Below, piece by piece: positions 1-8,689 of a DNA stretch of 22,367 nt. Within the stretch, counting starts at the first letter, position 1. Each line of letters starts with the position of its first letter. Below the pieces are notes generated by a model. That model had not been told where the DNA came from. It was given only the letters and a program-made list of their open reading frames with translations, and did no database searches. The position numbers and the translations under genes were made by a program. Origin of the DNA: Gracilaria caudata (taxonomy: Eukaryota > Rhodophyta > Florideophyceae > Gracilariales > Gracilariaceae); contig JASCIV010000375.1 of NCBI GenBank assembly GCA_030374735.1, forward strand, positions 1 to 22,367, written 5' to 3'.

Positions 1-1
1 A

Positions 2-634
2 AAGGAATTGGGCTATGGTCCTAATGATTTACTTCTGGTTCACATGGGTACCGTTTGTAAGAGAAAGGCGCAGCTTATTACCTGTCAGGCGTTTGCGGAG
101 CTTCATATGAATGGGCCTTTGCCTGATGGTAAGAACTTCAAGCTTCTCATGGTGGGAGCACGCTATATTCGCCAACATGAGATTGACTACATCGAAGAAT
201 GCAAGCAAACCTTGGAAGCAGCTGGTGCTGAGGAAGCAGCCACCATTTTGGATGTGAAGAAGAACGTGTTGCCATTTTATCTTGCTGCTGATATTATACT
301 GTGCCCAAGTATCAACGAGGTGCTTCCGCTCGTGATTTGTGAGGGAATGGCATTTGAGAGACCAATCATAGCCACACGGATTGATGGTATCCCAGAGGCT
401 TTAGACAACGACGTGGAGGGCCTACTCATTGAACCCAATAACCCTATGGCCCTTTATGATGCTATAGAGAAACTCGCAAGTGATGAAGACTTGAGACGCC
501 AGATGGGAGCTTCTGGACGTAAGCGAGTGTTGTCTCAATTCAGTTTTGCCACCATGTCTAAGACGTATCGCGAAACTATTGGCTTGGATTTGGAAATGAT
601 TCCGAATGGCAAGGTTGTCGATGTCAAGGTGTAG
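2..634 (+). CDS. GT4-type glycosyltransferase, C-terminal part (5' end outside window)
   Basis: The frame is open from the first bases of the window and ends at TAG 632-634, giving about 210 C-terminal residues; the start lies to the left. The visible part is the nucleotide-sugar-binding half of a GT-B fold retaining transferase. The segment MGTVCKRKAQ is the loop-helix after the domain linker. NEVLPLVICEGMA carries the EX7E pair (Glu codons 317-319 and 341-343) of GT4 enzymes, followed by PIIATRIDGIPE and GLLIEP, which normally contact the donor. A helical tail (SDEDLRRQMGASGRKRV) closes the domain. Such enzymes move a sugar from a nucleotide donor to a glycan or lipid in the cytosol or at Golgi/ER membranes. 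Donor and acceptor cannot be told because the acceptor-binding half is missing. The family call is firm; the substrate is unknown. Confidence 0.88.
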   Translation, partial: KELGYGPNDLLLVHMGTVCKRKAQLITCQAFAELHMNGPLPDGKNFKLLMVGARYIRQHEIDYIEECKQTLEAAGAEEAATILDVKKNVLPFYLAADIILCPSINEVLPLVICEGMAFERPIIATRIDGIPEALDNDVEGLLIEPNNPMALYDAIEKLASDEDLRRQMGASGRKRVLSQFSFATMSKTYRETIGLDLEMIPNGKVVDVKV

Positions 635-1974
635 ATAGTGTGGGTGATTCAAATATACTCCGTGCAGTGACGTTTTGTAAGAAGTTGACATCGAGATTTG
701 TGCACAACTCAGATTAGAAAGTTGTCATTGGCAAGCGCGTTTCTATGCAGTTGTAAATCTGTTGCTGTTGGCGTTCAAGGCATTTGGAAAATGGGTGTAC
801 GTTGTTGTTGGCTTCTGAGTGCCCTTCTGTGAACGCTTCACCACCTCAAAACGTTCGACAGGTTCTTCTGAATACAAACCCGAAAGAACACGGGTGCAAC
901 ACAGATAGCGTTTTGATCCAGGATCAAAACGCTGAATTCATTGCTCTCAAAGCAATGAATTCTGTAGACGCTTTTATTTTTGCTCGCCTTCATGTGAGGT
1001 GTGTCTACTACCTTCGTATCTCCGAACGCCTTCGCGGTCGGACCGAAATGAGTCGGCAGGTGGATCTCCAACGGAGGCCATTGTCAAGACGTTCTGTTTC
1101 CAAGAGGGAAGGACAGGCGTTGAAAATAATAGTTTACTTAAAGGCCTGCATATGCTCTGTTTCGGGGGTTATGATGGTGCAATCTGATGTGATGATTGCT
1201 GCCGAAGGTGCTCGTATCCCAGCCCGACATTACAGACGTGGGTCGATTCAGCCGTACTGAAGGTCGACGATACTATCTTGCGAACTTTCTTCCAGATCAT
1301 TCGAAGCCAAAGTGCACGACAGGCCCCTAAAAGAACATTGCGTGTATGTTGGACGTACTCCGTCCCTCCGCCCACTTGGATCACATCTAATGAACAGGAG
1401 ATTAGTGTCCACATGCCGACCGGATGTCTTAAATAATGTAGAACATTACATCTTGAGATGCTCTCAAAGGACAACTTCAAGAAGATCATGCTTGCCTCCC
1501 AATCGTGAACGGTAAGGGTCAATCGTTGTTGATCTTATTAAGAAGTGGCCCGAAGGAGAGCTGACCTCTCTGGCTAGAGAAAGCTTCTTTGCATAGAAGT
1601 GCTTCACACCAAGTCGGAATTAGGCTTGTGTGCTTATCAGTAGAGAGACAAAATTACGAGAGTTCATTGTACAACAACAGCGCAGGGAGGAGAGGGGAGA
1701 CGCAAAAGAGCAAAAGGGATAGATGGCTGCGAAATTTTTGACGGATCCTCCAAGCTCGTTGAATTCAACCTCATCGATTACCAGACGTCAACCGAGCTAG
1801 TCTTTTGAGAGAGGACGCCAAAAAGATAAGGTACGCACTCCAATTCGAGGTGAAGAGAATACGGAAGGCATGGGATAGAAAGGCTTCCAAGTCAACCGTT
1901 GCACCATGTGCAAATAACCTGATGACCCAACAGTGCTTTCTTTACTACGCAAGTGCTTTTGGTTTGTGTTGCAC
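635..1974. other. Intergenic spacer between the glycosyltransferase and CDC73 3' ends
   Basis: This is the stretch between two genes that converge on it. Open frames of up to about 158 codons occur on both strands, but their products (784-1260 +, 1169-1522 -) show no recognisable domain and overlap each other, so I treat them as chance. The only clear structure is the cluster of hairpins at 862-1042, listed separately. I see no tRNA-type box B, no snRNA consensus and no AATAAA close behind the glycosyltransferase stop. Confidence 0.5.
862..1042. repeat. Train of short perfect inverted repeats (possible structured RNA or decayed element)
   Basis: Five stems follow each other almost without gaps. 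They are GTTCTT 862-867 with AAGAAC 884-889; AGCGTTTTGATCC 907-919 with its exact complement 921-933 (13 bp, one-base loop); GAATTCATTGCT 934-945 with 951-962 (12 bp, five-base loop); GTAGAC 964-969 with GTCTAC 1003-1008; and TCCGA..CGC 1021-1029 with GCG..TCGGA 1034-1042 around a CTTC loop. ACAG 901-904 can also pair with CTGT 962-965 and enclose the two long hairpins as a junction. No coding gene explains this. It could be a non-coding RNA, a 3'-UTR structure or the remains of a palindromic mobile element; the sequence alone does not decide. Confidence 0.6.
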
Positions 1975-3378
1975 TCAGTATCGGAGATACTTTCCTTTTC
2001 CCTTTCTCAGAAAGTCGTCTAATGAACCCCAAAACTGAGAGCTCACCTGGTGGTCTGTGTGTCGGCGAGAACGCGAGATCTTTAGCTTCTTAATCGGCCA
2101 TGACTCAATATCCCCGACGGGAGCGGTATCGTCGTAGTGGAAGTGCACGGCGTGAACCTTCCGAAACAACTCCTTCACGCCACCACCGTAAATTGGCCAG
2201 TTCTTGAACTGCCATTCCCGTCCACTACAAACCACGGCAACGACATTGTCCCACTCGTCAGAGGTAAGCCTGCTAGGATTGCTTACTATGTAATACTTTG
2301 CTCCTGAACAATTACCACCAGGGACGCGATTCAGTTCTTCACGCGCTACCTTGCTGATCGGTGCTACGTTTCTCTTTATAAGCTCATCAGTGGAAATATA
2401 GTGGCTATTCTGAAAGAATTCCACTGCGTTCGCATGACAAATAAGGTTATTGAAGCCAACTGGAACGATGATGATTGGTACAGCCCCATTTTGCACCCGT
2501 TTCGGCCTTTTTGGGGGTGAAGTTTTCCTGGGTCTCGCACCCATGGAATCGTGGTTCCTCTTTTGTGCGCTCGAATTCGACGCACCAGAGATCGATGGTC
2601 TATCTTTAAACGAACCGCTCATATCGATTCCGAGATTCTGGAAGTCCGAACCCATGTTTTCTCTCCAAAACCTTTCTTCATTGCTTGTGTAGCGATCACC
2701 CCGCGGGTCATAGGCGGGCTGTGTGTCGTTTCCTTGATCACTGTCTCCCTGTACAATCTTTCCATTCTTGCTATCGGTTACATGCTGAGTGAGCCTTTCC
2801 CGAAGAGTTGTGAAGTCTAAATCCTTCACAATCATGATAGAGTCCAACGAGCGTTGATCGCGAACCCGATTTCGATATTGAGCGAATGAGAACTTCTCCT
2901 TCTCCGCATGTATGGATGTAGGCGCAGACAGCTTTGCTGGTTCCTTTTTGACTTTCGTTATCTCGTCCTCGGGTGGTTTCGCAGATGGTTTGGGAACCTG
3001 TCCAAATCTGGCGGTCACAGAGTCGGACTTCTTCGCTTCGGACTTGGGAAAATCAATATTAGGCGAAGTGTCAATTTCGCCACGAAGGTAGGCCACTACA
3101 TCGCGCTTATCAACCGGTAGCACGTGACCAGTCTTTTCCTTATCACATGCCTTGTAGTAGTCTGTGTAGGGCTTGTCGTGGTGTGTGTATTGCAAGTAGA
3201 GCGTCGCAAGCGCATACGGTGAACCACGACCTCTCATTGAATGAAATTCAGTTGGAGTTGCTTTGTCCAATCGTGTGCTTGAGTTGATGATGATATGCTT
3301 TTCATCCATCGTAATGCTCTTCCCCGCTATGATCGCCCGACGCAGTTCGGCCAAAGGCCCATCTGACGTGGAAACCAT
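1975..3378 (-). CDS. CDC73: CDC73/parafibromin, subunit of the Paf1 transcription elongation complex
   Basis: This is a 467-residue protein read from ATG (3378-3376) to TGA in one exon. CDC73 is a core subunit of the nuclear Paf1 complex, which travels with RNA polymerase II and supports histone H2B ubiquitination, H3K4 methylation and 3'-end processing. The C-terminal 168 residues (about 300-467) match the Ras-like CDC73_C domain: VPIIIVPVGFNN at the first strand, DEWDNVVAVVCSGREWQFKNW in the middle, then the HFHYDD and FWGSLDDFL regions. The N-terminal part (PLAELRRAIIAG, then DKRDVVAYLRGEID near residues 90-105) fits the CDC73_N region. A basic stretch, RPRKTSPPKRPKRV (about 283-296), is a likely nuclear signal. 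It is shorter than human parafibromin (531 aa). CAGGTGAGC (complement of 2041-2049) looks like a 5' splice site, but reading through it keeps the domain intact. The call is confident. Confidence 0.93.
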   Translation of the reverse strand: MVSTSDGPLAELRRAIIAGKSITMDEKHIIINSSTRLDKATPTEFHSMRGRGSPYALATLYLQYTHHDKPYTDYYKACDKEKTGHVLPVDKRDVVAYLRGEIDTSPNIDFPKSEAKKSDSVTARFGQVPKPSAKPPEDEITKVKKEPAKLSAPTSIHAEKEKFSFAQYRNRVRDQRSLDSIMIVKDLDFTTLRERLTQHVTDSKNGKIVQGDSDQGNDTQPAYDPRGDRYTSNEERFWRENMGSDFQNLGIDMSGSFKDRPSISGASNSSAQKRNHDSMGARPRKTSPPKRPKRVQNGAVPIIIVPVGFNNLICHANAVEFFQNSHYISTDELIKRNVAPISKVAREELNRVPGGNCSGAKYYIVSNPSRLTSDEWDNVVAVVCSGREWQFKNWPIYGGGVKELFRKVHAVHFHYDDTAPVGDIESWPIKKLKISRSRRHTDHQVSSQFWGSLDDFLRKGKGKYLRY

Positions 3379-4309
3379 TCTGAATTGCTTAGCCGAGGAA
3401 AGGCAGGACTCAGCAATGACGATGTTCAGGAATGAAACGAGTGCAAGTGAAAGGTTCTACACAAACGGCATGTGTTCGAAACGACGGGGTTGCTTCCCAG
3501 CCCCTTCGCGAGTTGCGCACTTCAATCTTATTCAAAGAATTCTAAAACTTTTCTACAAAAGTGAACAGCCAACGAAGTACTGTACTGAGTAAGGCTACTG
3601 TAAACCTCATTCCGCGCCGGAGGGCAGTGCGAAAAATGACAGGACGGGCCTCGCCTGGATGGCGTCGCAGATCAGCACTGTGCTGCATGGGCGTTCATAG
3701 TCTCCACGGCGATCGTGCGGATGGCCATATCGAAACTGTTTTCCAAACAGAGCAATCTGGGTATACGAAGGGTACTTCATGTGAGGGTTTAACAAAATCC
3801 TCTGGCGGGTTTTCTTGATACGCCCAACATCAAGAATGACTCTTGGACAAAGGCCAGAGAGACCAGCTTTGCAAAACTAGTGGGCTCGTAGTCTCGCTCC
3901 CCGCTTCCCTTTGTGCCCTTGGTCACGGTTTTGAGTTCCAAGAGACCATCATTTGAAAATGAATTGAAACAAATGTGCGCGTGATTCCAAATTCGGCACC
4001 ACTGCAACTCGCCCTCGCAGAAAGCAGAGTATTCACGCCGAATGGAGTCACCATTGGTGCAACGCGAGTATGAGTGCGGTTGATGAGGGTCAGCCTCACT
4101 CGAATGGAAGAAATGAAAATCACTTTTGCTGACACGCAATTGTCATCACACTGGCATGCAGGCCGGTGAGAGCTGAAAGATATTCCCGACATACTCCCTT
4201 TCGGTGCGATTGTACGTGTTCATCCACTTCTTCGTACACACCACAGAGCATCGCTTGCAGACTTCTTCGTCCGCTGCTTTCATTATTTGCTCTGCTCTTG
4301 CCGCCACCA
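3379..4309. promoter_or_regulatory. Divergent promoter spacer between CDC73 and the SUMO-motif protein gene
   Basis: The two flanking genes point away from each other, so both promoters must lie in these roughly 930 bases unless there are distant leader exons. I see no convincing TATA box and no long inverted repeat. Several frames of 60 to 116 codons exist on both strands, but none resembles a protein family. The run up to the downstream ATG is pyrimidine-rich and ends in a strong initiation context, CCGCCACCAATGC. Confidence 0.4.
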
Positions 4310-4819
4310 ATGCCGCACTCAATAACAATGATGATGATGAAAGCTCAAAACAGCCATCTAACAGGCATGGGAGATACCACTGAGCACCAATCAAAGGCAG
4401 AATGCGAACATGAAATTGCACCATCGTGCCGTCTCCATAAGATAAAAGAAGAACCCGTTCTTGTGCAGCTGTTTGACGGAGATTTGTCGGCCTCGGAAGT
4501 CAAAAGTGAACCCTCTATGGACGTAGAATGGCATTCAAACAGTGATGATGAGACCTCTGCAGGATCTCTTCTGCTCTACTTCCACGGTAACCGCAGCACT
4601 CATCCAGAAGAAGAACAAAACATGGAAAGATATTCTAAGAGACGTCGGCTTAACGAACCGTTTTCTACGTTCTTTAATGAGCCCTTCAAACCGACAGCGA
4701 TCCAGAGAGGCTTCACGCAGAACGTAGGGAGCCCCGAGGACTCCATCACCCTCAGCATGATGGATCTAACAATTTCTTCGTCGCCTCCATTACCACAGGA
4801 GTTTTACGCCTGCTTCTGA
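4310..4819 (+). CDS. Small acidic, probably nuclear protein with two SUMO-acceptor motifs
   Basis: I do not recognise a family. The frame is open further upstream but lacks an ATG there; ATG 4310 sits in a near-ideal Kozak context (CCGCCACCAATGC) and gives 169 residues. Two psi-K-x-E sites, each followed by Pro (IKEEP at 45-49 and VKSEP at 64-68), match the SUMO-acceptor consensus in its synergy-control form; the second precedes an acidic stretch (NSDDE, 77-81). SKRRRL (109-114) is a possible nuclear signal. NEPF occurs twice (115-118 and 123-126). MDLTISSS near 151-158 resembles the VDLT-type SUMO-interacting motif. Nothing catalytic is visible and most of the chain is likely disordered. A role as a transcriptional co-regulator is an inference from these motifs and from its place beside CDC73. 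That it is a real gene is supported by the start context and its non-random composition. Confidence 0.6.
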   Translation: MPHSITMMMMKAQNSHLTGMGDTTEHQSKAECEHEIAPSCRLHKIKEEPVLVQLFDGDLSASEVKSEPSMDVEWHSNSDDETSAGSLLLYFHGNRSTHPEEEQNMERYSKRRRLNEPFSTFFNEPFKPTAIQRGFTQNVGSPEDSITLSMMDLTISSSPPLPQEFYACF

Positions 4820-5262
4820 GAGGTGCAGCACTGCTAGCCCATGTAATGTTACAACGGTGGTGGTGTTTCGAGTAGCGTTCTAACGCCGAACGGATTTATT
4901 TGGATGAACAGCGTGCGTCACGTGTGGCATACGAGTCGTCAACCGTCGACGCGGCAGCATAATGTAGTACAGTCTGCAACACTTCGTACGCATTGGTGTC
5001 CTTGGTCGAGTGTTGCATGTAACAGCGAAGTCTAAAATCTCTTGGTTCACCATGCGCTAAGTTGTGGACTGGCAGAGGGCGCTTCGTATGTTTGGTTTTG
5101 CGAATAGTAGCTGAACAGCTCATTCAGCTTGTATGATTTATGATACTACAAGTCGTACTCTGCAATGTTACAATGAGATCCTACTGCTTGTTATTGGTAT
5201 TCTGCATTGCTTGATACCGGTGAAAGGGAGGGGGGGAGGGGTCTTTCGCTTCTGACCAAAAC
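4820..5262. other. Intergenic spacer between convergent gene ends
   Basis: This is the 3' flank of both neighbouring genes. A 75-codon frame on the minus strand (4896-5123) shows no family features. The only distinctive sequence is the G-rich run at 5226-5241, given separately. No AATAAA was seen directly behind either stop. Confidence 0.4.
5226..5241 (+). promoter_or_regulatory. G-run with quadruplex potential behind the malectin gene stop
   Basis: The plus strand has runs of 3, 7 and 4 G separated by single A bases, which suffices for a short-loop G-quadruplex. It lies 22-37 bases past the stop of the minus-strand gene, so the mRNA carries the C-rich complement and the template strand carries the G-run. 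Template G-runs can slow polymerase near transcript ends; that role here is inferred. Confidence 0.35.
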
Positions 5263-8200
5263 TTATGCGTTCATGTACAACAGGGCGTTGGGCAAAGTAG
5301 CTGAGCTTCCTCCAGATGATACAACAATATCCTTAAGTCCAGGACCGGAAGCCGGGACGGTGCACGTAATTTCGGTACTTGAACTGGCCGTCACAGCACA
5401 CGTTGATCCTCCAATCGTTACTGAAGGCGTCTGGCCAAGGTTTTGACCTCCTATGATAACTTTTGTTCCACCCCCTTGTCCGTGGCGCCAGGGCACGGCG
5501 TTGGCCAGGTAAACACCAGACTTGGGGGCCACTCGCGGCCGAAGAACGACAACCTTCTTCTCATCGAACTTTGGGGAAATTAGATCGCCGAGTTGGTTTT
5601 CCACAAATGACAACCCGCCACCGACGGCTAACTTATCTGGTCCGCTAGTTTTGGAGCCTCCATTCACCCCCATACGATAAATAGATCCCCCCCTGTATCT
5701 TGTCATAATGATGTCCCCTCGGAGATTGCCACAGAAGTGATTGCTGCCGTACTCCCCGATTCCTGTAACCGAACTCTTCACAGTGGCCATGGGCCCCTTA
5801 TAACTCGGCGGAGCAGATTTTCCATCTGCGGTTTTACCGTCAAAGGCGTCAATCCAAGCACATTCTCCTCCACCTCGCTGTAGATTGGGATGCCCGTAGA
5901 AGCTGCCCTTCGTAATGTGAAGAATTTTGTCGGGACGCGAAATTGAAAACGGCGCCCTCTCACATCCGTGTCGCACTCTACCAGGCCATTCTGTGTCTCC
6001 TCCCCTGTCGTAAGCCGCGTTTTCCGCTTCGCTGAACTCATTGCAAGCAGTCGCAGTGTTTCCGAACTCGCAATTGCTCCCTTGATCTACTCCAAACACG
6101 TTTCCACTTCTTGCCATTGCCATGCCAAAGGTGTTCCTATGTCCGGTGGAGTATAACTCAACATCTCCAGATATTTGTTTCGAAAGTTCGGGCACGTCGG
6201 GATTCGAGTACTTGATGACTCCATCAAATGAAGCTCCCTTGCTCAGCTTAGCAATGAGAACTGCAGCAGAAAGCGTAGTTTCCCAATAATTGCCTGCTCT
6301 GTGGTGCGGCAAGCCTGCATTGGTAAAACTACCGACTGCAATGAGCAAGTCCCCACCTTGCGTAAAGACAATACTGTTGATTGAGTGATCAAAATTGGCA
6401 ACAGGAAGACCAGATACAATGCGCTTATCGTAGACCAAGCATACCTTCGAGTCACTGGGATCACTGCCGGGCTTCAACCGTTCAATAGCACCGTTTCTCC
6501 ACGCGCCTGTGTTTGAAAAATCAACTCGATTCCTCCGAAACCAGAACAATGTACTAGTGCTGATGTAAGGCCTCGGAGTTGGATCTCTTGGATCTAAGGC
6601 GATACCCAAGATATCGCGCTGGGAGGGTACTGAGCCTTTCTTGACGCTTAAGTCCAAAACTGGTTTTGAGTAACAATGCGAAGTGACGACCAACGACTGT
6701 GCATTGTATCCCAGTACTTGAACCGTAGAACCTGTTGTTCCCATATACAGTTTACCATCCCCGCCTATTGCAACAGACGTGGGTTGTTGCAAGAAATCCA
6801 CGGGGCCTCCGCTCTGGGTCTTCATTTCTGCATTGTCAAAACCGATAGATTCGCATGTACTGCCGTACGAGAAGCTAAGCGAATTGCTGGTGAGTCCACC
6901 TGCCGTGGCAACGGTCACCTTCGCATCTGGACCTGATCCAGCCGGGGGAGATGTGACAAAGAATTGAGAAGGCGTCACTTGCCCACCAACGCTTACAGTC
7001 TGTCCCCCAAACGTGACAGTGAGAGGTTGGAACAACCCGTACCCGGAAATCTTCACCGAGGTTCCACCGGCGTCTGAACCCTCTGAGGGAGAAAGGGCAG
7101 AGAGAATGGGAAGAACCTCCCTTTGATCGTAGAAGACCTTAGAGGCAGCCGGGACCGAACCCTGTACCTTGAATTGAACAGCGGCACTTTGGGCCGTGGT
7201 GGTACGCTCATAGATGATCTCCCAGCCAAGCAAACCAACTGGAAGCTCTGTGTCACCTGAAGCCATACCTTCAGTATCTAGGAGAAGATCTTCACCCTTG
7301 TAAATGCGAGCCACGCCACCACCTGCAGAGAGCGACACTGCGCCTGCCTCTACAGCCTGGTCGACTTCAAGGAAGAAAAAGCACCTTGCAACAAACTGCG
7401 AACCGCTGAATGAGAAGTCCGGGAAACCGAGATTGGGAGTGCTCGAGACAGCTGCAAATTGAGGAGTTCCTAAGGGGTCGCCCCCCATTATTTTGGGTAG
7501 ACCCTGATAATAGTAACAATACATACCTTGCTGAATGGCACCAGTGACAGTGACGGTGGTCTCTGCCTCATCCGTAGTGCAGGAATCATCGACAACAGCC
7601 AGTCTGAGACGGGTAGTGCCCAAGGGAAAGTTGAAATAGAAGCTCTCAGTCTTTGATATAATCTGACCCGTTTCAACGATGGTCCAGGTGTAGTCAGTAA
7701 GGCGACCGATGATATTGTTGGCACTGTCAAAAAAGTGAGTATGACTACCACTGCCGTCAATAAAGACGGCTTCAAAGCCATTTCCGTCGAGGTCGACAAA
7801 AGATTTGGGTGAATTGGCGTTGAGCTGAGGCGGGTATGATCCAGGCACAGAGTGAGCCGCATGATCTTCTCCGTCGGCAAAAGAACCGGAATCAGACACA
7901 GGGACACAGCCAGTTCCGGATGAGGATATACTAATTACGCTTATCATTGCCGGATTCATTACAGATTCAAAACGAATGGTCAAGGGCTTGGTTTGTACGG
8001 AAGAAACTGTGGCAGCAATAGTGGTTTCCCATCCCATTAAACAGCCGCCCGCTGAATCGAAGACATCCAGACTCTCGAGTTGAATCTCGTCATTGACGTA
8101 AACATTGAACACGCGCCCACCTCTCGCGCAGAACTCGTCAACATATTCGGCGAAACCAAGCACCACATTGTAGCCTCCCGGCTGAAGATCGAATGAATAT

Positions 8201-8412
8201 GTAAAGTCAGCTCCGGCACGACCGGCACGGAACACTCCTCCGTTGAAATTTGCAGTTCCTGTAAACGGCGCAGCGTTGAAATATTTGGGTGCAGTCACCA
8301 CAATATCAAACTCGGAGCCGGCATCCACGAAGGCCGAGGTGGCAGCCGAGGTGGCGAGACCAAACACGGCAGTCACGACGCAGCCGCAAAGAAAGAGATC
8401 TATCGAGGGCAT
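5263..8412 (-). CDS. Secreted multidomain protein: malectin, PKD-like, IPT/TIG, sorbosone-dehydrogenase-like propeller, IPT/TIG
   Basis: One uninterrupted frame of 1049 residues runs from ATG 8412-8410 to TAA. A signal peptide (about 1-25) sends it into the secretory pathway. Residues 28-165 fit a malectin-type carbohydrate-binding fold (FVDAGSEFDIVV, QPGGYNVVLGFAE, VFNVYVNDE). Residues 200-290 look PKD-like, ending in ETTVTVTG. Residues 295-420 form a less clear beta-rich region, perhaps PA14-like. Residues 434-517 form an IPT/TIG domain (LSPSEGSDAGGTSVKISGYG). Residues 540-960 resemble a glucose/sorbosone dehydrogenase beta-propeller (DHSINSIVF, GDLLIAVGS, YSTGHRNTFGMA), and 962-1049 are a second IPT/TIG domain. 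Related proteins in algae are thought to act on or bind wall glycans. Whether this one oxidises sugars or only binds them is not visible; no transmembrane segment follows the signal peptide. The domain calls for malectin, IPT and propeller are good; the PKD and PA14 labels are weaker. Confidence 0.88.
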   Translation of the reverse strand: MPSIDLFLCGCVVTAVFGLATSAATSAFVDAGSEFDIVVTAPKYFNAAPFTGTANFNGGVFRAGRAGADFTYSFDLQPGGYNVVLGFAEYVDEFCARGGRVFNVYVNDEIQLESLDVFDSAGGCLMGWETTIAATVSSVQTKPLTIRFESVMNPAMISVISISSSGTGCVPVSDSGSFADGEDHAAHSVPGSYPPQLNANSPKSFVDLDGNGFEAVFIDGSGSHTHFFDSANNIIGRLTDYTWTIVETGQIISKTESFYFNFPLGTTRLRLAVVDDSCTTDEAETTVTVTGAIQQGMYCYYYQGLPKIMGGDPLGTPQFAAVSSTPNLGFPDFSFSGSQFVARCFFFLEVDQAVEAGAVSLSAGGGVARIYKGEDLLLDTEGMASGDTELPVGLLGWEIIYERTTTAQSAAVQFKVQGSVPAASKVFYDQREVLPILSALSPSEGSDAGGTSVKISGYGLFQPLTVTFGGQTVSVGGQVTPSQFFVTSPPAGSGPDAKVTVATAGGLTSNSLSFSYGSTCESIGFDNAEMKTQSGGPVDFLQQPTSVAIGGDGKLYMGTTGSTVQVLGYNAQSLVVTSHCYSKPVLDLSVKKGSVPSQRDILGIALDPRDPTPRPYISTSTLFWFRRNRVDFSNTGAWRNGAIERLKPGSDPSDSKVCLVYDKRIVSGLPVANFDHSINSIVFTQGGDLLIAVGSFTNAGLPHHRAGNYWETTLSAAVLIAKLSKGASFDGVIKYSNPDVPELSKQISGDVELYSTGHRNTFGMAMARSGNVFGVDQGSNCEFGNTATACNEFSEAENAAYDRGGDTEWPGRVRHGCERAPFSISRPDKILHITKGSFYGHPNLQRGGGECAWIDAFDGKTADGKSAPPSYKGPMATVKSSVTGIGEYGSNHFCGNLRGDIIMTRYRGGSIYRMGVNGGSKTSGPDKLAVGGGLSFVENQLGDLISPKFDEKKVVVLRPRVAPKSGVYLANAVPWRHGQGGGTKVIIGGQNLGQTPSVTIGGSTCAVTASSSTEITCTVPASGPGLKDIVVSSGGSSATLPNALLYMNA

Positions 8413-8689
8413 GGTGAAGGCGAACGTCGACGGTGCCGCAGAGCTACGACGCAGGCAGCAGGCCGACGGCGTGCCGAGCTTTACATATGAAGAAATTGTT
8501 CAGCAGCTCCGGAGGATAACAGTGCGGTTTGGAATTTTATCAGGGGTTTACAGCAAGCTCTTTGATGGACGAATTTGGATTGGCATTCGGCAATACGGAC
8601 TTTGTAAGCGAGATGCAATAAAAAAATGGCTGAAGGCGACGCGAGCCATAAGGTTGGGAATGGCCTGGCAGATGTGGCACCAAGGTTGA
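8411..8689 (+). CDS. Doubtful 92-residue divergent ORF overlapping the malectin start codon
   Basis: The bases CATG at 8410-8413 give an ATG on each strand: the minus-strand malectin gene starts at 8412 and this frame at 8411. The product is basic and could form helices (FTYEEIVQQLRRITVRFGI, KRDAIKKWLKATRAIRLGM). No family is recognised. The same frame stays open upstream, antisense to the signal-peptide codons, so the openness is partly a shadow. If real, the two genes would share a bidirectional start region with no spacer; equally it may just be the 5' leader of the malectin mRNA read backwards. Confidence 0.2.
   Translation: MVKANVDGAAELRRRQQADGVPSFTYEEIVQQLRRITVRFGILSGVYSKLFDGRIWIGIRQYGLCKRDAIKKWLKATRAIRLGMAWQMWHQG

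Noticed and set aside
1169..1522. 117-codon minus-strand frame beside the hairpin train
   Set aside because: No recognisable domain, overlapped by plus-strand frames of similar length, no supporting context.
4166..4309. Upstream extension of the SUMO-motif protein frame
   Set aside because: No ATG in this part; the first ATG at 4310 has an excellent initiation context.
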